Counted from the first letter of the stretch, positions 43,115 through 53,370 are shown. The stretch is DNA of 64,000 bases from Acetobacterium woodii DSM 1030 (GCF_000247605.1 NC_016894.1:2097732-2161731); one strand, 5' to 3'. Notes: generated by a model not told the origin, from the letters alone. Program-made: numbers and translations.

Positions 43115-43672
43115 ATGAATAGATTCGCCGTAATTGATACGGAAACGACTTGGGGTGATGCGGTTATGTCCGTCGGGATTGTCATCGCCGATGCAGTGAC
43201 CTTCGAGTTGATCGACAAACGGTATTACATCCTGATGCCGTTTAAGGATCATGGCGGGATGTACACCGACGCCCTCTATGCCAACGGCATCAAGCCTGAC
43301 CTTGAGTGTTCTCGGGAACAGGCAATGGCCGATTTGACGGATTTTCTTTCAAATCATGGGGCCACGGCGATGTTTGCTTACAACGCCGCGTTTGACTGCC
43401 GTCATCTGCCCGAATTAAATCATCTTGATTGGTATGACATTATGAAGGTCGCGGCCTATCGACAGCATAATTCCAGCATCCCCGATTGTGCCGATTGTTA
43501 CGGCACCGGCAGATTGAAGCGCGGCTACGGGGTCGAGAGCATCTACCGGATGTTAAGCAAAGAGCGTCAATATTGCGAGTTGCACAACGCTCTGACGGAT
43601 GCAATCGATGAGTTGATGATTATGAAGTTACTTGACCACGAAATAGATAAATACACCTTAGCGAGGATATGA
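43115..43672 (+). CDS. DEDDh 3'-5' exonuclease
   Basis: A 185-aa DnaQ-type exonuclease. ExoI DTETT with Asp8 and Glu10, ExoII AYNAAFD, and ExoIII HNALTDAID with the general-base His and last Asp are all present. A Cys-rich insert PDCADCYGTGRLKRG lies between ExoII and ExoIII. AAGGAG supports ATG 43115. A related fragment lies at 29727-29791. Likely nucleic-acid repair or RNA turnover; it is unlike the exonuclease at 7951 outside the motifs. Confidence 0.82.
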   Translation: MNRFAVIDTETTWGDAVMSVGIVIADAVTFELIDKRYYILMPFKDHGGMYTDALYANGIKPDLECSREQAMADLTDFLSNHGATAMFAYNAAFDCRHLPELNHLDWYDIMKVAAYRQHNSSIPDCADCYGTGRLKRGYGVESIYRMLSKERQYCELHNALTDAIDELMIMKLLDHEIDKYTLARI

Positions 43673-43728
43673 GTAAAAAAATCAGCAAAATATATTTACT
43701 GTCATCAAAATTAGGAAGAAGGAATGTA

Positions 43729-45711
43729 ATGAAATTAAAGAAGCGTATTATTTGTCTCATCGTGTTATTAATCCTTTTCGGGTTGCCAATCGGAGCGGTC
43801 ACTGCCAATCAAAGCATTCAGAGTTATGGTCAAATCAATACTTTGGATCATGATGCTAATATTGATAACGAAATTGTCGTGATTTATCAAAATCAAGGCT
43901 CGGTTAAAGATCTGGGGCTGACAACGAATCAAATCGAAGCCGGAGAAAAATTAAGTGATCAAGTTGACATTCTAAAGGTCAAGGATGGGGATCAAGTTGA
44001 TGCACTGGTTTCAGAGCTTTCAGATAATCCCAATGTGTTGGCCGCCCAAAAAAATACTTACCTTAAGTTAACAACCCTGCCAAACGATGAACTTTTATCC
44101 CAAGCATGGCAATTTGAAGCCATTGGTGCCGATCAGACCTGGGATCAGGTTAATAATAATGAAACCGTCGTCATAGCGGTCATCGATTCTGGTCTTAACA
44201 TCAACCACCCGGATATTGTTGGCAAAACAACCACCGGTTATGATTATGTTGAAGGAAAAACAGAGACTGTCGATTTGATTGGCCATGGAACCGCTATGAG
44301 TGGCTATATTGCCGCGGTTGCTAATAATGAGATTGGGATTGCCGGAGTGACTGGGACCGCAAATATTAAAATCGCTCCTTATCGGGTCGGTGGCAAAACA
44401 GTGGATGATTACAACGTCGACCTTGGTTATGCCTGTGCCGCTCTTTATGCGGCGGCGAATCGACCGGAGGTTCGGGTCATCAATATGAGTTTTGCCGGCG
44501 ATGAGGTATCGCCAGTTCTTGAGGCTGCCGTTGCTTATGCAGCCAATGCCGGAAAGATTTTAGTAGCGGCTGCCGGTAATGATGGCAACGACCCTGTAAC
44601 TGGTGGAAATACTGAAATTCCATCCGCCTATGACAATGTCATATCGGTTGGTGCAACGGACCAGGACAATGTGATCGCCGATTTTTCCCAGCACAATGAG
44701 AAGGTTGATTTTTGTGCGCCCGGGGTTGACGCCCTGACCCTTTGGGGTGAGGATGAGTATATCTCCGGTTCTGGGACATCTGCTTCTAGTCCCATTGTCG
44801 CGGGAGCTTGTGCAGTTTTAGTGGCCGCGGATGTGACGCTTAAACCGGCCGAGGTCGAAACGATTTTAAAAGATACGGCCATTGATCTGGGTGAAACAGG
44901 TCGGGACAATTACTATGGCGATGGTCTGATTCAACTTGATCAAGCGTTGGCTCAGGTCACCCCAAAAGAACGCTTGACCATCTCTGAGTTTAGCAGTGAT
45001 GTAGCAACAGGGCAACCAATTAATACCCCCATTGTTTTAAATGCCGTCGCCAGCGGTGGAACCGGGGACTACAGCTATGCCTTCTCCTATGAATTAAATG
45101 GTGAAACCACGATGATTCAGGATTTTAGTAAGGCTGATGCGGTTACCTTTATTCCTACTTCCGCTGGCATTTACAGCTTTAGGGTAACAGTCAAGGATGC
45201 CGATGATACGGTGGCCCAAGCAGACATTGTCAATTATGTCATCGAAAACCCCATCGTCACAACGACCTATCGCACCCAAGTTCAGAATAAAGGCTGGTTG
45301 CCGATCGTGACAAATGGTGAAGTAAGTGGCACCGAAGGTGAATCGCTACGATTAGAAGCGATTGAACTCCATACCAATGTCAGCGACTACAACATTGGTG
45401 TGCGGTATAAAACCCAGGTTGAGAATCAGGGCTGGCAGGATTTTGTGGAGAATGGCGCATTAAGCGGCACCGAAGGTGAATCGCTACGCCTGGAAGCCAT
45501 TAAAATTGAGTTAACCGGGGCAGATGCCGATCTTTTTGATGTTTACTATCAGGTTCATATCCAGAATCTGGGTTGGATGGATTGGGCCAAGAATGGCAAT
45601 CCGGCCGGAAGCGAAGGTTTTGGCTGCCGCCTGGAAGGGATCCGGATTCAAGTAGTCTTAAAAGGGAGTAAAGCACCGGGGAACATGGCGCAGCCTTTTG
45701 TTAATCCGTAA
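43729..45711 (+). CDS. Secreted subtilisin-like S8 protease with ChW repeats
   Basis: A 660-aa exported protease. The signal peptide covers residues 1-28. A propeptide-like region (about 35-110) precedes the S8 domain (about 120-405), with the triad Asp153 (AVIDSGLN), His186 (GHGTAMSG) and Ser351 (GTSASSP), where SASS replaces the usual SMA. An Ig/PKD-like domain (about 425-510) follows, then three ChW repeats (about 515-650). ATG 43729 is chosen for GAAGAAGG and because it starts a typical signal peptide; the frame extends to 43669, overlapping the exonuclease by ATGA. The protease probably binds and processes cell-surface material. Confidence 0.85.
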   Translation: MKLKKRIICLIVLLILFGLPIGAVTANQSIQSYGQINTLDHDANIDNEIVVIYQNQGSVKDLGLTTNQIEAGEKLSDQVDILKVKDGDQVDALVSELSDNPNVLAAQKNTYLKLTTLPNDELLSQAWQFEAIGADQTWDQVNNNETVVIAVIDSGLNINHPDIVGKTTTGYDYVEGKTETVDLIGHGTAMSGYIAAVANNEIGIAGVTGTANIKIAPYRVGGKTVDDYNVDLGYACAALYAAANRPEVRVINMSFAGDEVSPVLEAAVAYAANAGKILVAAAGNDGNDPVTGGNTEIPSAYDNVISVGATDQDNVIADFSQHNEKVDFCAPGVDALTLWGEDEYISGSGTSASSPIVAGACAVLVAADVTLKPAEVETILKDTAIDLGETGRDNYYGDGLIQLDQALAQVTPKERLTISEFSSDVATGQPINTPIVLNAVASGGTGDYSYAFSYELNGETTMIQDFSKADAVTFIPTSAGIYSFRVTVKDADDTVAQADIVNYVIENPIVTTTYRTQVQNKGWLPIVTNGEVSGTEGESLRLEAIELHTNVSDYNIGVRYKTQVENQGWQDFVENGALSGTEGESLRLEAIKIELTGADADLFDVYYQVHIQNLGWMDWAKNGNPAGSEGFGCRLEGIRIQVVLKGSKAPGNMAQPFVNP

Positions 45712-45762
45712 TGCAATAGCATTCGAAATCCTAGTACTAAAAATAAATTTTGCTGGACATTA

Positions 45763-45794
45763 AAAGGGAAAAAACGCAATCGTTTTTTCCCTTT
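45763..45794. terminator. Bidirectional terminator
   Basis: AAAGGGAAAAAACG 45763-45776 pairs perfectly with 45781-45794 around the loop CAAT, between convergent genes. Confidence 0.8.
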
Positions 45795-45810
45795 AACTTT
45801 TGATCGGTAT

Positions 45811-46587
45811 TTAATGACAATGGCCGCACTGGTGGAGATGCTCGTATTCTTGAGGATTTTTCGAGCTGTTGTTAACAAAATCCAGATACTCTTCATTAAT
45901 GGCTTCGATTTTATCATAGATACTGTCATTAGCAATATTATCCTCCAGGATCGCTAATAATTTATGTACCGGTTGGCGTTTCAGGTAGTCCGGCAGACTG
46001 AGTTCAAAACGGATGTCGTTTTTGATTGCCAGATAATAGCCGAAAAAAGTTGCCAGATCAGCCATATGTTCGCTCAAATCGTGGTTCAAAAAAGTTTCGA
46101 ATTCCGGTACCAGTTGACAGAGATAATTAGAAACAAGATCTTTTTGATCCAGATTCATCAGGTTATTCAACAAAGTGTTGCAATGAAATTCAGCCCGGAT
46201 ATCCGCCAGAAAGTTAAAGCATTGGTGTTCTGGGATTTTAGCTTCTCTGAGGTTAAAGATGCCATGTTTTTCCATCAGTTCAAAATAGTCAATCATCCGC
46301 GAATATTCATAAAGAATGGTCTGGCTGTAAATTCCCGGGGGATCAAATTGAGACTCATGAATCAACAACTTAAAAGTAATGTCTGTTTCATTGGGAAACA
46401 CCAACAATGAAGAACGGTTGTTAAGATCATTGGCCATGGCTTTAACCTGGTCTTCATCGCTTTTAGTATGGCAGAGTTTTAGGCGTTCTGAATAAATGTC
46501 ATCGGTGATGGTAACCTCAAAAGGATAATCCTTTTTAATTAAATAAGCAGAACGATAGATTTCAATGGTGGTTTCGACAACTGACAT
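45811..46587 (-). CDS. Hypothetical protein with His/Cys-rich C-terminus
   Basis: Not recognised. A 258-aa soluble protein, mainly helical after residue 85, with no signal peptide. It ends EHLHQCGHCH, a possible metal-binding tail. HESQFD near 80 might suggest a zincin-like site but no partner ligands are clear. GAGGAGCTATCACAC lies before ATG 46587 on the minus strand. Single gene, convergent with the protease. Confidence 0.6.
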   Translation of the reverse strand: MSVVETTIEIYRSAYLIKKDYPFEVTITDDIYSERLKLCHTKSDEDQVKAMANDLNNRSSLLVFPNETDITFKLLIHESQFDPPGIYSQTILYEYSRMIDYFELMEKHGIFNLREAKIPEHQCFNFLADIRAEFHCNTLLNNLMNLDQKDLVSNYLCQLVPEFETFLNHDLSEHMADLATFFGYYLAIKNDIRFELSLPDYLKRQPVHKLLAILEDNIANDSIYDKIEAINEEYLDFVNNSSKNPQEYEHLHQCGHCH

Positions 46588-46904
46588 GTGTGATAGCTCC
46601 TCCTTTAAAGCATTAAGTGATAATGCTATATGAATATAAGTATAACCACTTGAATAAAGCCTGTAAAGTTACAATTAGGATAATATTTTCAGTTGTTAAG
46701 TTCGCGGTATTTTTAAGCTTCGAGCCAACCAGTTATAATAATGTTGCGAATATAGTTACAAGGCTGTATCCAACCCTTCATTCTAGTCAGTTATAAGGAT
46801 GTAAACGTTGACTTTATAATAAAAAAAGGGTAATATAAATCCATATTGACAATAAGTTGCTGTTTTTTAAAGCTCGGTTTCCCAAGTATATTAAGGAGAA
46901 GCAA
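46588..46904. other. 317-bp divergent intergenic region
   Basis: Separates the unknown minus-strand gene from the histidine kinase. It holds the kinase promoter (46808-46836); no other element was recognised. Confidence 0.5.
46808..46836 (+). promoter_or_regulatory. Sigma-A type promoter for the two-component pair
   Basis: TTGACT 46808-46813, 17-bp spacer, TAATAT 46831-46836. Transcription would start near 46843, 62 nt before the kinase ATG. Confidence 0.6.
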
Positions 46905-49688
46905 ATGAATATTGTTCATCCCCATAAAGAAGATATTTATATCGAATCCTCAATGTTAAATAAGTGGCAGAAATTTCTCGACCTTTTTTCAGAAATGATT
47001 GATATCCCAATCGTGTTGATTATGCAACTCAATCAAATTGACCTCGAAGTTATTGTACAGAGCATACAAGAATCCGACATTTATCGAAAAAATGATCTCC
47101 TTTCGCTGAAAGAAAGTAGTTATTCTAAAGCCGTTATCGACACCGGGAATAACCTGATTATACCAAACGCCAATCTCGATAAAAAATGGCGCGACAGCCG
47201 CGCGTTAGCCCTTGGTCTGGTTGCGTATATAGGATTTCCAATTTTCTGGCCATCGGGAGAAATATTTGGTACAATCTGCGCTTTAGATTTGCACGAGCGA
47301 GAATTTACGAGTTGGAGCGGCCAGTTGTTAGGTCAATATGCCGAGATTATACAAGATGATCTGTCCAAAATTGACGCTCTAGATGATTTGAAAAAGGCGC
47401 AGGCAGAACAAGCAAAAAGCGAGCAACTCCTGCATGAGTCGGAAGAGCGCTTTAAAACAGCATTTCAGACCTCACCAGCCGGAATCTTGCTGACATCGCT
47501 GACCGATGGTGTAATCATTGATGCAAACGAAACGTACCAGCGCTTGTTCGGATATTCACATGAAGAACTGGTTGGGAAGACCACAGCGGAGATTAATATC
47601 TACGTAAATGCCGAAGATCGAGGCCATGTGTTTGAGAAGTTGCAAAAAGGTGAACCTGTCCAAAATTATGAAATGCCGCTGCGAACAAAAAACGACGAAA
47701 TCAAAATAGTTCATGGCACAGTCAAGCGAATCAATATAAACGGGCGCGATTGCTTGATCACCTCGGTTTACGATATGACTGCCATTAAAAAGCTTGAAAA
47801 TGATCTCCTGAGACTGAATGAGCGTTATGCTCTGGCAATTCGCGCCGCGCAGGCTGGTATCTGGGATTGGGATATCGTCAACGATGTCTTACATTGGGAT
47901 GATCAAATGTACAAAATATATGATGCGACAAAAGAACAATTTGGTGGCGCCTACGATGCATGGCTTGCGCGTGTGCATCCCGATGATTTGGCGCAAAGCG
48001 ACTTGGAAACAAAACAGGCAATGCTTGGCGAAAAGGAATACAATACCGAATTTAGAATCTGCGCTACCGACGGAAGCATTCGTTTTATTAAAGCCTATGG
48101 CGATGTCATTCGAGATTTCACGGGGAATCCCGTACGTATGGTGGGCATTAACTTTGATATTACGGAAAGAAATCGAATCAAGGAAAGACTCATGGCCAGC
48201 GAGACACGGTATCGCGAAATCTTCTATAATAACGCGGCTGCTCAGATTGTAATCGATTCGCATGATTCATCGATCGTTGATGCAAACCGGGCTGCTTGTA
48301 GATATTACGGTTATTCCCTTGATGAAATCAAGAAAAAAACCGTATTTGATATCAATCCCAATAGCAAAGAATATATCCTTGAAACGATGAAAAACTCACT
48401 CAAAAAAGGGTCGAATCATTTTGTAACCCAACATATTCGGGCGGATCATTCGATTCGCGATGTCGAGTTATTTAACGGAAATGTTAGCTTTGATGGGCGC
48501 AATTTATTACATGTCATCATTTATGATATTACTGAAAATATCAAGGCGATTAGCGACCTCCAAGAAAGTGAACGCAGATTCCGACTATTTGTGGAAAACG
48601 CTCCCGATGGCATTCTTGTTGAAACAAACTATCAAATTGATTATGTCAATCAAAAAACGCTTGAACTCTTCCGGGCGGATAAACTAAACGATTTGGTGGG
48701 CAAAAACTTTGCGGATTATTTTGTTGAAAACAGTAGCAGCATTAACGCGTATATTCAAAAATTGAATGCCGGTCTGTTACTAAAAACCTTAAGTGAAGAA
48801 ACGATTATCAGGCTGGACGGAGAACAGGTTGATATAGAGCTATCGGCGGTGCCTTTTTTTTACAATGGAAAAGACGGCGCTTTAATCTATCTGAGGGATA
48901 TGACCGAACGGCGAGACTTTGAAAAAGTGAAACTTGATATGGAATTCCAGCTTCGGCAAAAGCAAAAGCTCGAATCGATTGGGACACTGGCTGGCGGTGT
49001 TGCACATGAAATCAACAATCCCATCAACGGAATCATTAACTACGCAGAGTTGATTTCAGATCCGACCACACCACCAGCACAGATTCATGATTACAGTCAG
49101 GAAATCATGCGGGAAGGGAAACGAATCGCAGAAATCGTAAGAAACCTGCTCAGCTTTGCCCGCCAGGAAAAGCAAACCCACAGCCCGGCTCAGATCAGTG
49201 ATATCATTAATCAAACCGTCTCACTCGTGCGGGTTTTACTTCGTCACGATCAAATCACGCTGCTCCTTGATATTCCCGATGACCTTCCCAGTATTAAGTG
49301 CCGCAGCCAGCAGATTCAACAAGTATTAATGAATTTAATCACTAATGCCAGAGATGCCCTCAATTCAAAATATCCTGGTTATCATGAAAAAAAAGTTATC
49401 GAAATCAATTGTTTGATGTTTGAACGGGATGGTCGCCGATGGTTTAAAATAACGGTGAAGGATAACGGAACCGGGATTCTGGAAGAACTTTTAGAGCGGA
49501 TATTTGATCCCTTTTTCACTACCAAACCCCGCGACAAAGGGACCGGCCTGGGTCTTTCCATCAGCCACGGAATTGTTAAGGATCACCATGGGGAGCTTTA
49601 TTTTGAGACGAAACAAGGAGAATGTACCAAAGCAATCCTTATTCTCCCAGTTGATAACGGATGGTCGATGGATGATGATGTCATGTAA
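46905..49688 (+). CDS. GAF-PAS hybrid sensor histidine kinase
   Basis: A 927-aa cytoplasmic histidine kinase with no membrane segment. A GAF-like domain (about 15-160) is followed by four PAS/PAC units (about 180-680). HisKA carries His701 in [16 protein letters not shown] and HATPase_c (about 800-920) has TNARDAL (N box), DNGTGI (G1) and GTGLGLSI (G2). AAGGAG precedes ATG 46905. The stop is 12 nt from the response-regulator start, so the pair is an operon. Its signal is unknown; the GAF and PAS domains suggest small-molecule or redox input in the cytoplasm. Confidence 0.86.
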   Translation: MNIVHPHKEDIYIESSMLNKWQKFLDLFSEMIDIPIVLIMQLNQIDLEVIVQSIQESDIYRKNDLLSLKESSYSKAVIDTGNNLIIPNANLDKKWRDSRALALGLVAYIGFPIFWPSGEIFGTICALDLHEREFTSWSGQLLGQYAEIIQDDLSKIDALDDLKKAQAEQAKSEQLLHESEERFKTAFQTSPAGILLTSLTDGVIIDANETYQRLFGYSHEELVGKTTAEINIYVNAEDRGHVFEKLQKGEPVQNYEMPLRTKNDEIKIVHGTVKRININGRDCLITSVYDMTAIKKLENDLLRLNERYALAIRAAQAGIWDWDIVNDVLHWDDQMYKIYDATKEQFGGAYDAWLARVHPDDLAQSDLETKQAMLGEKEYNTEFRICATDGSIRFIKAYGDVIRDFTGNPVRMVGINFDITERNRIKERLMASETRYREIFYNNAAAQIVIDSHDSSIVDANRAACRYYGYSLDEIKKKTVFDINPNSKEYILETMKNSLKKGSNHFVTQHIRADHSIRDVELFNGNVSFDGRNLLHVIIYDITENIKAISDLQESERRFRLFVENAPDGILVETNYQIDYVNQKTLELFRADKLNDLVGKNFADYFVENSSSINAYIQKLNAGLLLKTLSEETIIRLDGEQVDIELSAVPFFYNGKDGALIYLRDMTERRDFEKVKLDMEFQLRQKQKLESIGTLAGGVAHEINNPINGIINYAELISDPTTPPAQIHDYSQEIMREGKRIAEIVRNLLSFARQEKQTHSPAQISDIINQTVSLVRVLLRHDQITLLLDIPDDLPSIKCRSQQIQQVLMNLITNARDALNSKYPGYHEKKVIEINCLMFERDGRRWFKITVKDNGTGILEELLERIFDPFFTTKPRDKGTGLGLSISHGIVKDHHGELYFETKQGECTKAILILPVDNGWSMDDDVM

Positions 49689-49700
49689 GGAGGCCAAAAC

Positions 49701-50735
49701 ATGCCAAACATTTTAATTATTGATGATGAAAAAAGCATTCGCGTTACCTTAAGTGAATTCCTGAAAAAAGATGGGTATCATGTTATTACGGCAGAAAACG
49801 TTCAAATGGCAAAACATCTGTTAAACGAGAACACTATTGATGTTGTGCTTTCGGATATCATCATGCCAAAAGATTCAGGGATAACTTTACTCAAATATTT
49901 ACATGAAACCAGTCCCGATATCCGTTTTATCATGATGACCGGTGAACCAACCATAGATACCGCGGTCGAGGCGATTCGGCTTGGTGCACACGATTATCTC
50001 ACTAAACCGGTTTATCGCAATGAGCTCTTAAAAGCGGTAAGACACGCAGCTAATTTCAAACAGCTAATCGATGAAAAACGCAAACTTGAGCAGCAAAACC
50101 TGGAACAGCGGGAAAATCTGGAACGGCTTGTCGAGGAAAGAACCTATAAACTACACCAGGCAATGCTGAACACGGCTTACGCCACGGCAGCAATGTTAGA
50201 TTTACGCGACCCATATACAGCCGGACACCAAAAAAGGGTCGGCAGCTTGGCTAAAGCAATCGGCAAAGAATTAAAACTTCCTGAAGATACCGTTGAGGGC
50301 TTGCATATTGCCGGATGTATTCATGATATCGGGAAGATCGCCATCCCTTTTGAGATCCTTACTAAACCGGTTCAACTTTCTCAAAACGAATACGCAATCA
50401 TTAAAGAACACCCTAAAATAGGGTATGATGTGCTGCTGAGCTATGAAATGCCCTGGCCGATTGCCGAAATTGTTTATCATCATCATGAGCGGCTCGATGG
50501 CAGTGGTTATCCCCAGGGGCTGAAAGGCGATCAAATTCGGCTTGAGACACGAATCATATCAGTATCGGACGTTGTCGAAGCAATGTCATCGCACCGGCCT
50601 TATCGTGCCAGTCTGGGATTACAATCCGCTATCGACGAGATTTCTCTGAATAAGAATAAACTCTACGATCCAGCTGTCGTGGATGCGTGTATAACCCTGT
50701 TTAACAAAAAAAATTATACTTTCAATGAAGACTAA
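49701..50735 (+). CDS. Response regulator with REC and HD-GYP domains
   Basis: A 344-aa RpfG-type regulator. The receiver domain (about 3-118) has acidic residues IDDEK, phospho-acceptor Asp52 in LSDIIMP, T in MMTGE and K in LTKPV. A short coiled coil (about 120-150) leads to an HD-GYP domain (about 160-335) with His208-Asp209 in HDIGKI, HHHERLDGSGYPQGLKG and VVEAMSSHRPYR. All catalytic residues are present, so it should degrade c-di-GMP when activated by the upstream kinase. AAGGAGG supports ATG 49701. A long palindrome follows. Confidence 0.88.
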   Translation: MPNILIIDDEKSIRVTLSEFLKKDGYHVITAENVQMAKHLLNENTIDVVLSDIIMPKDSGITLLKYLHETSPDIRFIMMTGEPTIDTAVEAIRLGAHDYLTKPVYRNELLKAVRHAANFKQLIDEKRKLEQQNLEQRENLERLVEERTYKLHQAMLNTAYATAAMLDLRDPYTAGHQKRVGSLAKAIGKELKLPEDTVEGLHIAGCIHDIGKIAIPFEILTKPVQLSQNEYAIIKEHPKIGYDVLLSYEMPWPIAEIVYHHHERLDGSGYPQGLKGDQIRLETRIISVSDVVEAMSSHRPYRASLGLQSAIDEISLNKNKLYDPAVVDACITLFNKKNYTFNED

Positions 50736-50778
50736 CCAAAAACTAAAGTTGCCGGGAAGCTGAGGGATTATAAATCCG

Positions 50779-50848
50779 CTCAAAATACAATAAGAAGCGA
50801 TGGAAGGGACCACTAGGTCAGTTCCATCGCTTCTTATTGTATTTTGAG
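50779..50848. terminator. 27-bp perfect inverted repeat between convergent genes
   Basis: Bases 50779-50805 are the exact reverse complement of 50822-50848 with a 16-nt loop that can itself pair (ACC/GGT). The AAAATACAATAAG part gives T-rich 3' ends on both strands. It probably works as a bidirectional terminator, but it is much longer than others in this window. Confidence 0.65.
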
Positions 50849-50879
50849 AACTGGGAGACGATCGGGTCTCGTCTCGATT

Positions 50880-51785
50880 TTACAACTTAAACAAATCAGT
50901 ACTGAGATATTTTTCACCCCGATCGGGGAAAATCACAACAATGACACCGGAATCAATTTTTTTAGCCACTTCAGTGGCGGCATACATCGCCGCGCCACTG
51001 CTCATACCGACAAAAATCCCTTCTTTTTTGACAATTTGACGGGCAAAATCAAAAGCAATTTCAGATTCAACCATGATATGTTCATCAATGGCGTCGGGTT
51101 GATACAGCGCCGGAACAATAGCTTCATCCATATTTTTAAGCCCTTGAATGTAATGACCAAGGACCGGTTGGGCTTCGACAATTTTCACGGCCGGATTGTG
51201 ATCGCGAAGTCCCATACCAACTCCCATAATCGTGCCGGAGGTCCCTAAAGAAGAAACAACGTGGGTAATTTTCCCTGCGGTTTGCTCCCAGATTTCCTCG
51301 GCGGTAGTGGAATAATGAGCGAGCTTATTATATTTATTGCTAAATTGATCAGGATTAAAATAACGCTCCGGATAGGCAGCAATTAATTCGCGCACCTTCC
51401 TGATCGCGCCATCGGTTCCTTCGGTTGGAGAAGTCAGGGTGACGGTCGCACCAAAGGCTTGAATCATTTTCCGGCGTTCAATGGAAACAGCTTCGCTCAT
51501 GACAATTTCCAACTGATAACCCTTGACGGCAGCGATCATCGCCAGACCAATCCCGGTATTGCCGCTGGTCGGTTCAATAATGATTTTGTCTTTGGTTAAA
51601 CACCCTTCCGCCTCGGCCTGTTCTATCATTTTAAGGGCAATCCGATCCTTAATACTTCCGGTTGGATTAAAACCTTCAAACTTTGCAAGAATTTCCACAT
51701 TAGGGTTTGGATTTAAATGATTAATCCGAACCATCGGAGTAAGACCAATGGTTTCTAAAATGTTATTATAAATAAGTTTTTGCAA
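50880..51785 (-). CDS. cysK: Cysteine synthase A (O-acetylserine sulfhydrylase)
   Basis: A 301-aa PLP enzyme of fold type II. Lys46 in NPTGSIKDRIAL is the Schiff-base lysine, TSGNTG at 73-78 binds substrate carboxylate, and GTSGT near 175 binds the PLP phosphate; SSGAAM is near 265. It converts O-acetylserine and sulfide to cysteine. AGAAAGG precedes ATG 51785 on the minus strand. The promoter region contains a palindrome ATACTAT-N3-ATAGTAT, which suggests repression by an Rrf2-type regulator such as CymR/IscR (inference). No cysE is adjacent. Confidence 0.88.
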   Translation of the reverse strand: MQKLIYNNILETIGLTPMVRINHLNPNPNVEILAKFEGFNPTGSIKDRIALKMIEQAEAEGCLTKDKIIIEPTSGNTGIGLAMIAAVKGYQLEIVMSEAVSIERRKMIQAFGATVTLTSPTEGTDGAIRKVRELIAAYPERYFNPDQFSNKYNKLAHYSTTAEEIWEQTAGKITHVVSSLGTSGTIMGVGMGLRDHNPAVKIVEAQPVLGHYIQGLKNMDEAIVPALYQPDAIDEHIMVESEIAFDFARQIVKKEGIFVGMSSGAAMYAATEVAKKIDSGVIVVIFPDRGEKYLSTDLFKL

Positions 51786-51818
51786 TTGATTAATCCTTTC
51801 TGTTAATAGTATCAGTGC

Positions 51819-51835
51819 ATACTATATTATAGTAT
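51819..51835 (-). promoter_or_regulatory. Palindromic operator-like site at the cysK promoter
   Basis: ATACTAT 51819-51825 and ATAGTAT 51829-51835 are inverted around ATT and overlap a minus-strand TATAAT. A dyad with ATAC/GTAT arms is reminiscent of Rrf2-family (CymR/IscR) sites upstream of cysteine and Fe-S genes. Assignment by resemblance only. Confidence 0.4.
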
Positions 51836-52065
51836 AAAAATAAAGTGAATAACAATCAATTTAATAAAATAGCAGTGTTGAACAATAATTGCCTCAACGT
51901 ATCATAATAATTTAGGATCCGCTGAATAAGATTTGAAAAATGCGATGATATGGTTTACAATGGATACTAAGAGGAAAAAAAATAAACAAGCGGGAGACTA
52001 GATGATTCTTGATCCATTAACCCTATCAATTGATTGAACGTTTTGAAAGTGAGGAAAATAAATTT

Positions 52066-52803
52066 ATGAAATCCAGAAAAATAAAAGCTTGTCTGGTTTT
52101 GCTGATGATTCTAATTTTAGGTTTATCACCACCGGGAATCGCAGCAAGAGAAAAAAACAAAACGGATCTCGATTTACCGAAACAAGAAAACCCGGACAAC
52201 CTCAAGTTGGTTGCGTGGAAGGGAACTATCGCCAATGCAGAGACCGGAGAAACGATTGAAATCAATTCAAAAGATGACAAACAATTGGTAACCCAAAAAG
52301 GTGAGTCTCAACTTTATTACTTTAATAATAATTTTAGAGGAGAGAAGTATTATCAGGAACTGACGGTAAATATTCCCGAAACAGTTGATAAACGTGGTTC
52401 TGGGATCGAAATCAGCAGTCCCATGCTCGATGAAAATAACGTGATTTCTGTGGTCCTGGGGATGGGCTACGCAATGGGGTACTCGGGAAATTATCAAGTC
52501 ATCCGAATTGACGGCGTTTATGTCAATTGGGAAATAACCGATCCAACGGTAAAGCTGACTGATGTCCAACTAGGTTACCGGATTATGAACGGCATCGGAG
52601 TGGAAAATGGTGCAGTTAATGAGCTGACCTTATGGGATCTGGAAACTGACGCCAATACCTACGAAACCGAAAGAATCGGGCCGAGTCCCTGGATTTTTCA
52701 GGTTAAGGATTTTGTCCACGCTAAAACCATTTTTGCGGGAAATCTGACCGATGCGAAGGGTAAGTCCCGGTCCATCGTGATGGAATTTAATTATAGTTAT
52801 TAA
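52066..52803 (+). CDS. Hypothetical secreted protein
   Basis: Not recognised. A 245-aa protein with a Sec signal peptide (residues 1-27, GIAAR). The mature part is probably beta-rich with acidic character (IEISSPMLDENNVISVVLGM, DGVYVNWEITDPTVKLTDVQ). ATG 52066 follows GTGAGG; an upstream in-frame start at 52030 has no RBS. Fourteen bases from the next membrane protein gene, so likely a two-gene unit at the cell surface. Confidence 0.6.
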   Translation: MKSRKIKACLVLLMILILGLSPPGIAAREKNKTDLDLPKQENPDNLKLVAWKGTIANAETGETIEINSKDDKQLVTQKGESQLYYFNNNFRGEKYYQELTVNIPETVDKRGSGIEISSPMLDENNVISVVLGMGYAMGYSGNYQVIRIDGVYVNWEITDPTVKLTDVQLGYRIMNGIGVENGAVNELTLWDLETDANTYETERIGPSPWIFQVKDFVHAKTIFAGNLTDAKGKSRSIVMEFNYSY

Positions 52804-52814
52804 GGAGAGCGACA

Positions 52815-53315
52815 ATGGATCAAAACAAAAATCAGCGTAATAAAAAAGAGACCTTGATACAATGGAGTTATACGATTTTAATCTGGGTGTTGCCATTTTT
52901 ATATCTGACCATCTTCCCCTGGATTTTAAACCAAACACGATTTTTAGCCCGGAATGAACTTTCATTTGGTCCCAATGCCAGTATGTTTTACCAGAATTTA
53001 ACAGTGTTTATTTTGCCGATTGCTTTTAACCTATTTATTGGCGCCGGTGTATTTATTTTGGTTTTCGGCATAAAAAAATATCAAGCTAAAGCAATAATGG
53101 CGGGATGTATTTTAGGGGTTTTTTATGCCTTGTTGATTGTGCTAAGCTATCCCATTTATTTTAATTTTACTTTCGTTTTTAATATTAATTTGCAACTGGT
53201 CAATCAAATTTTTAGATTGGGAATGTACAACGGTCCCGGAAACGCCAGTTTTATTCTGGCTTTCTATGGACTGCTGCTCTATCAGATTATTAAGCAATAT
53301 CGGTTGTCAAAGTAA
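52815..53315 (+). CDS. Hypothetical four-helix membrane protein
   Basis: Not recognised. A 166-aa integral membrane protein with hydrophobic helices at about 17-40, 62-82, 92-115 and 135-158, and basic ends. AAGGAGAGCGACA supports ATG 52815. Probably co-transcribed with the secreted protein before it. Confidence 0.6.
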   Translation: MDQNKNQRNKKETLIQWSYTILIWVLPFLYLTIFPWILNQTRFLARNELSFGPNASMFYQNLTVFILPIAFNLFIGAGVFILVFGIKKYQAKAIMAGCILGVFYALLIVLSYPIYFNFTFVFNINLQLVNQIFRLGMYNGPGNASFILAFYGLLLYQIIKQYRLSK

Positions 53316-53370
53316 ATTGATAAACTGTTCTGAGGCCTGAAAATATTAAAGGCATTAACCCCACAGGCAA

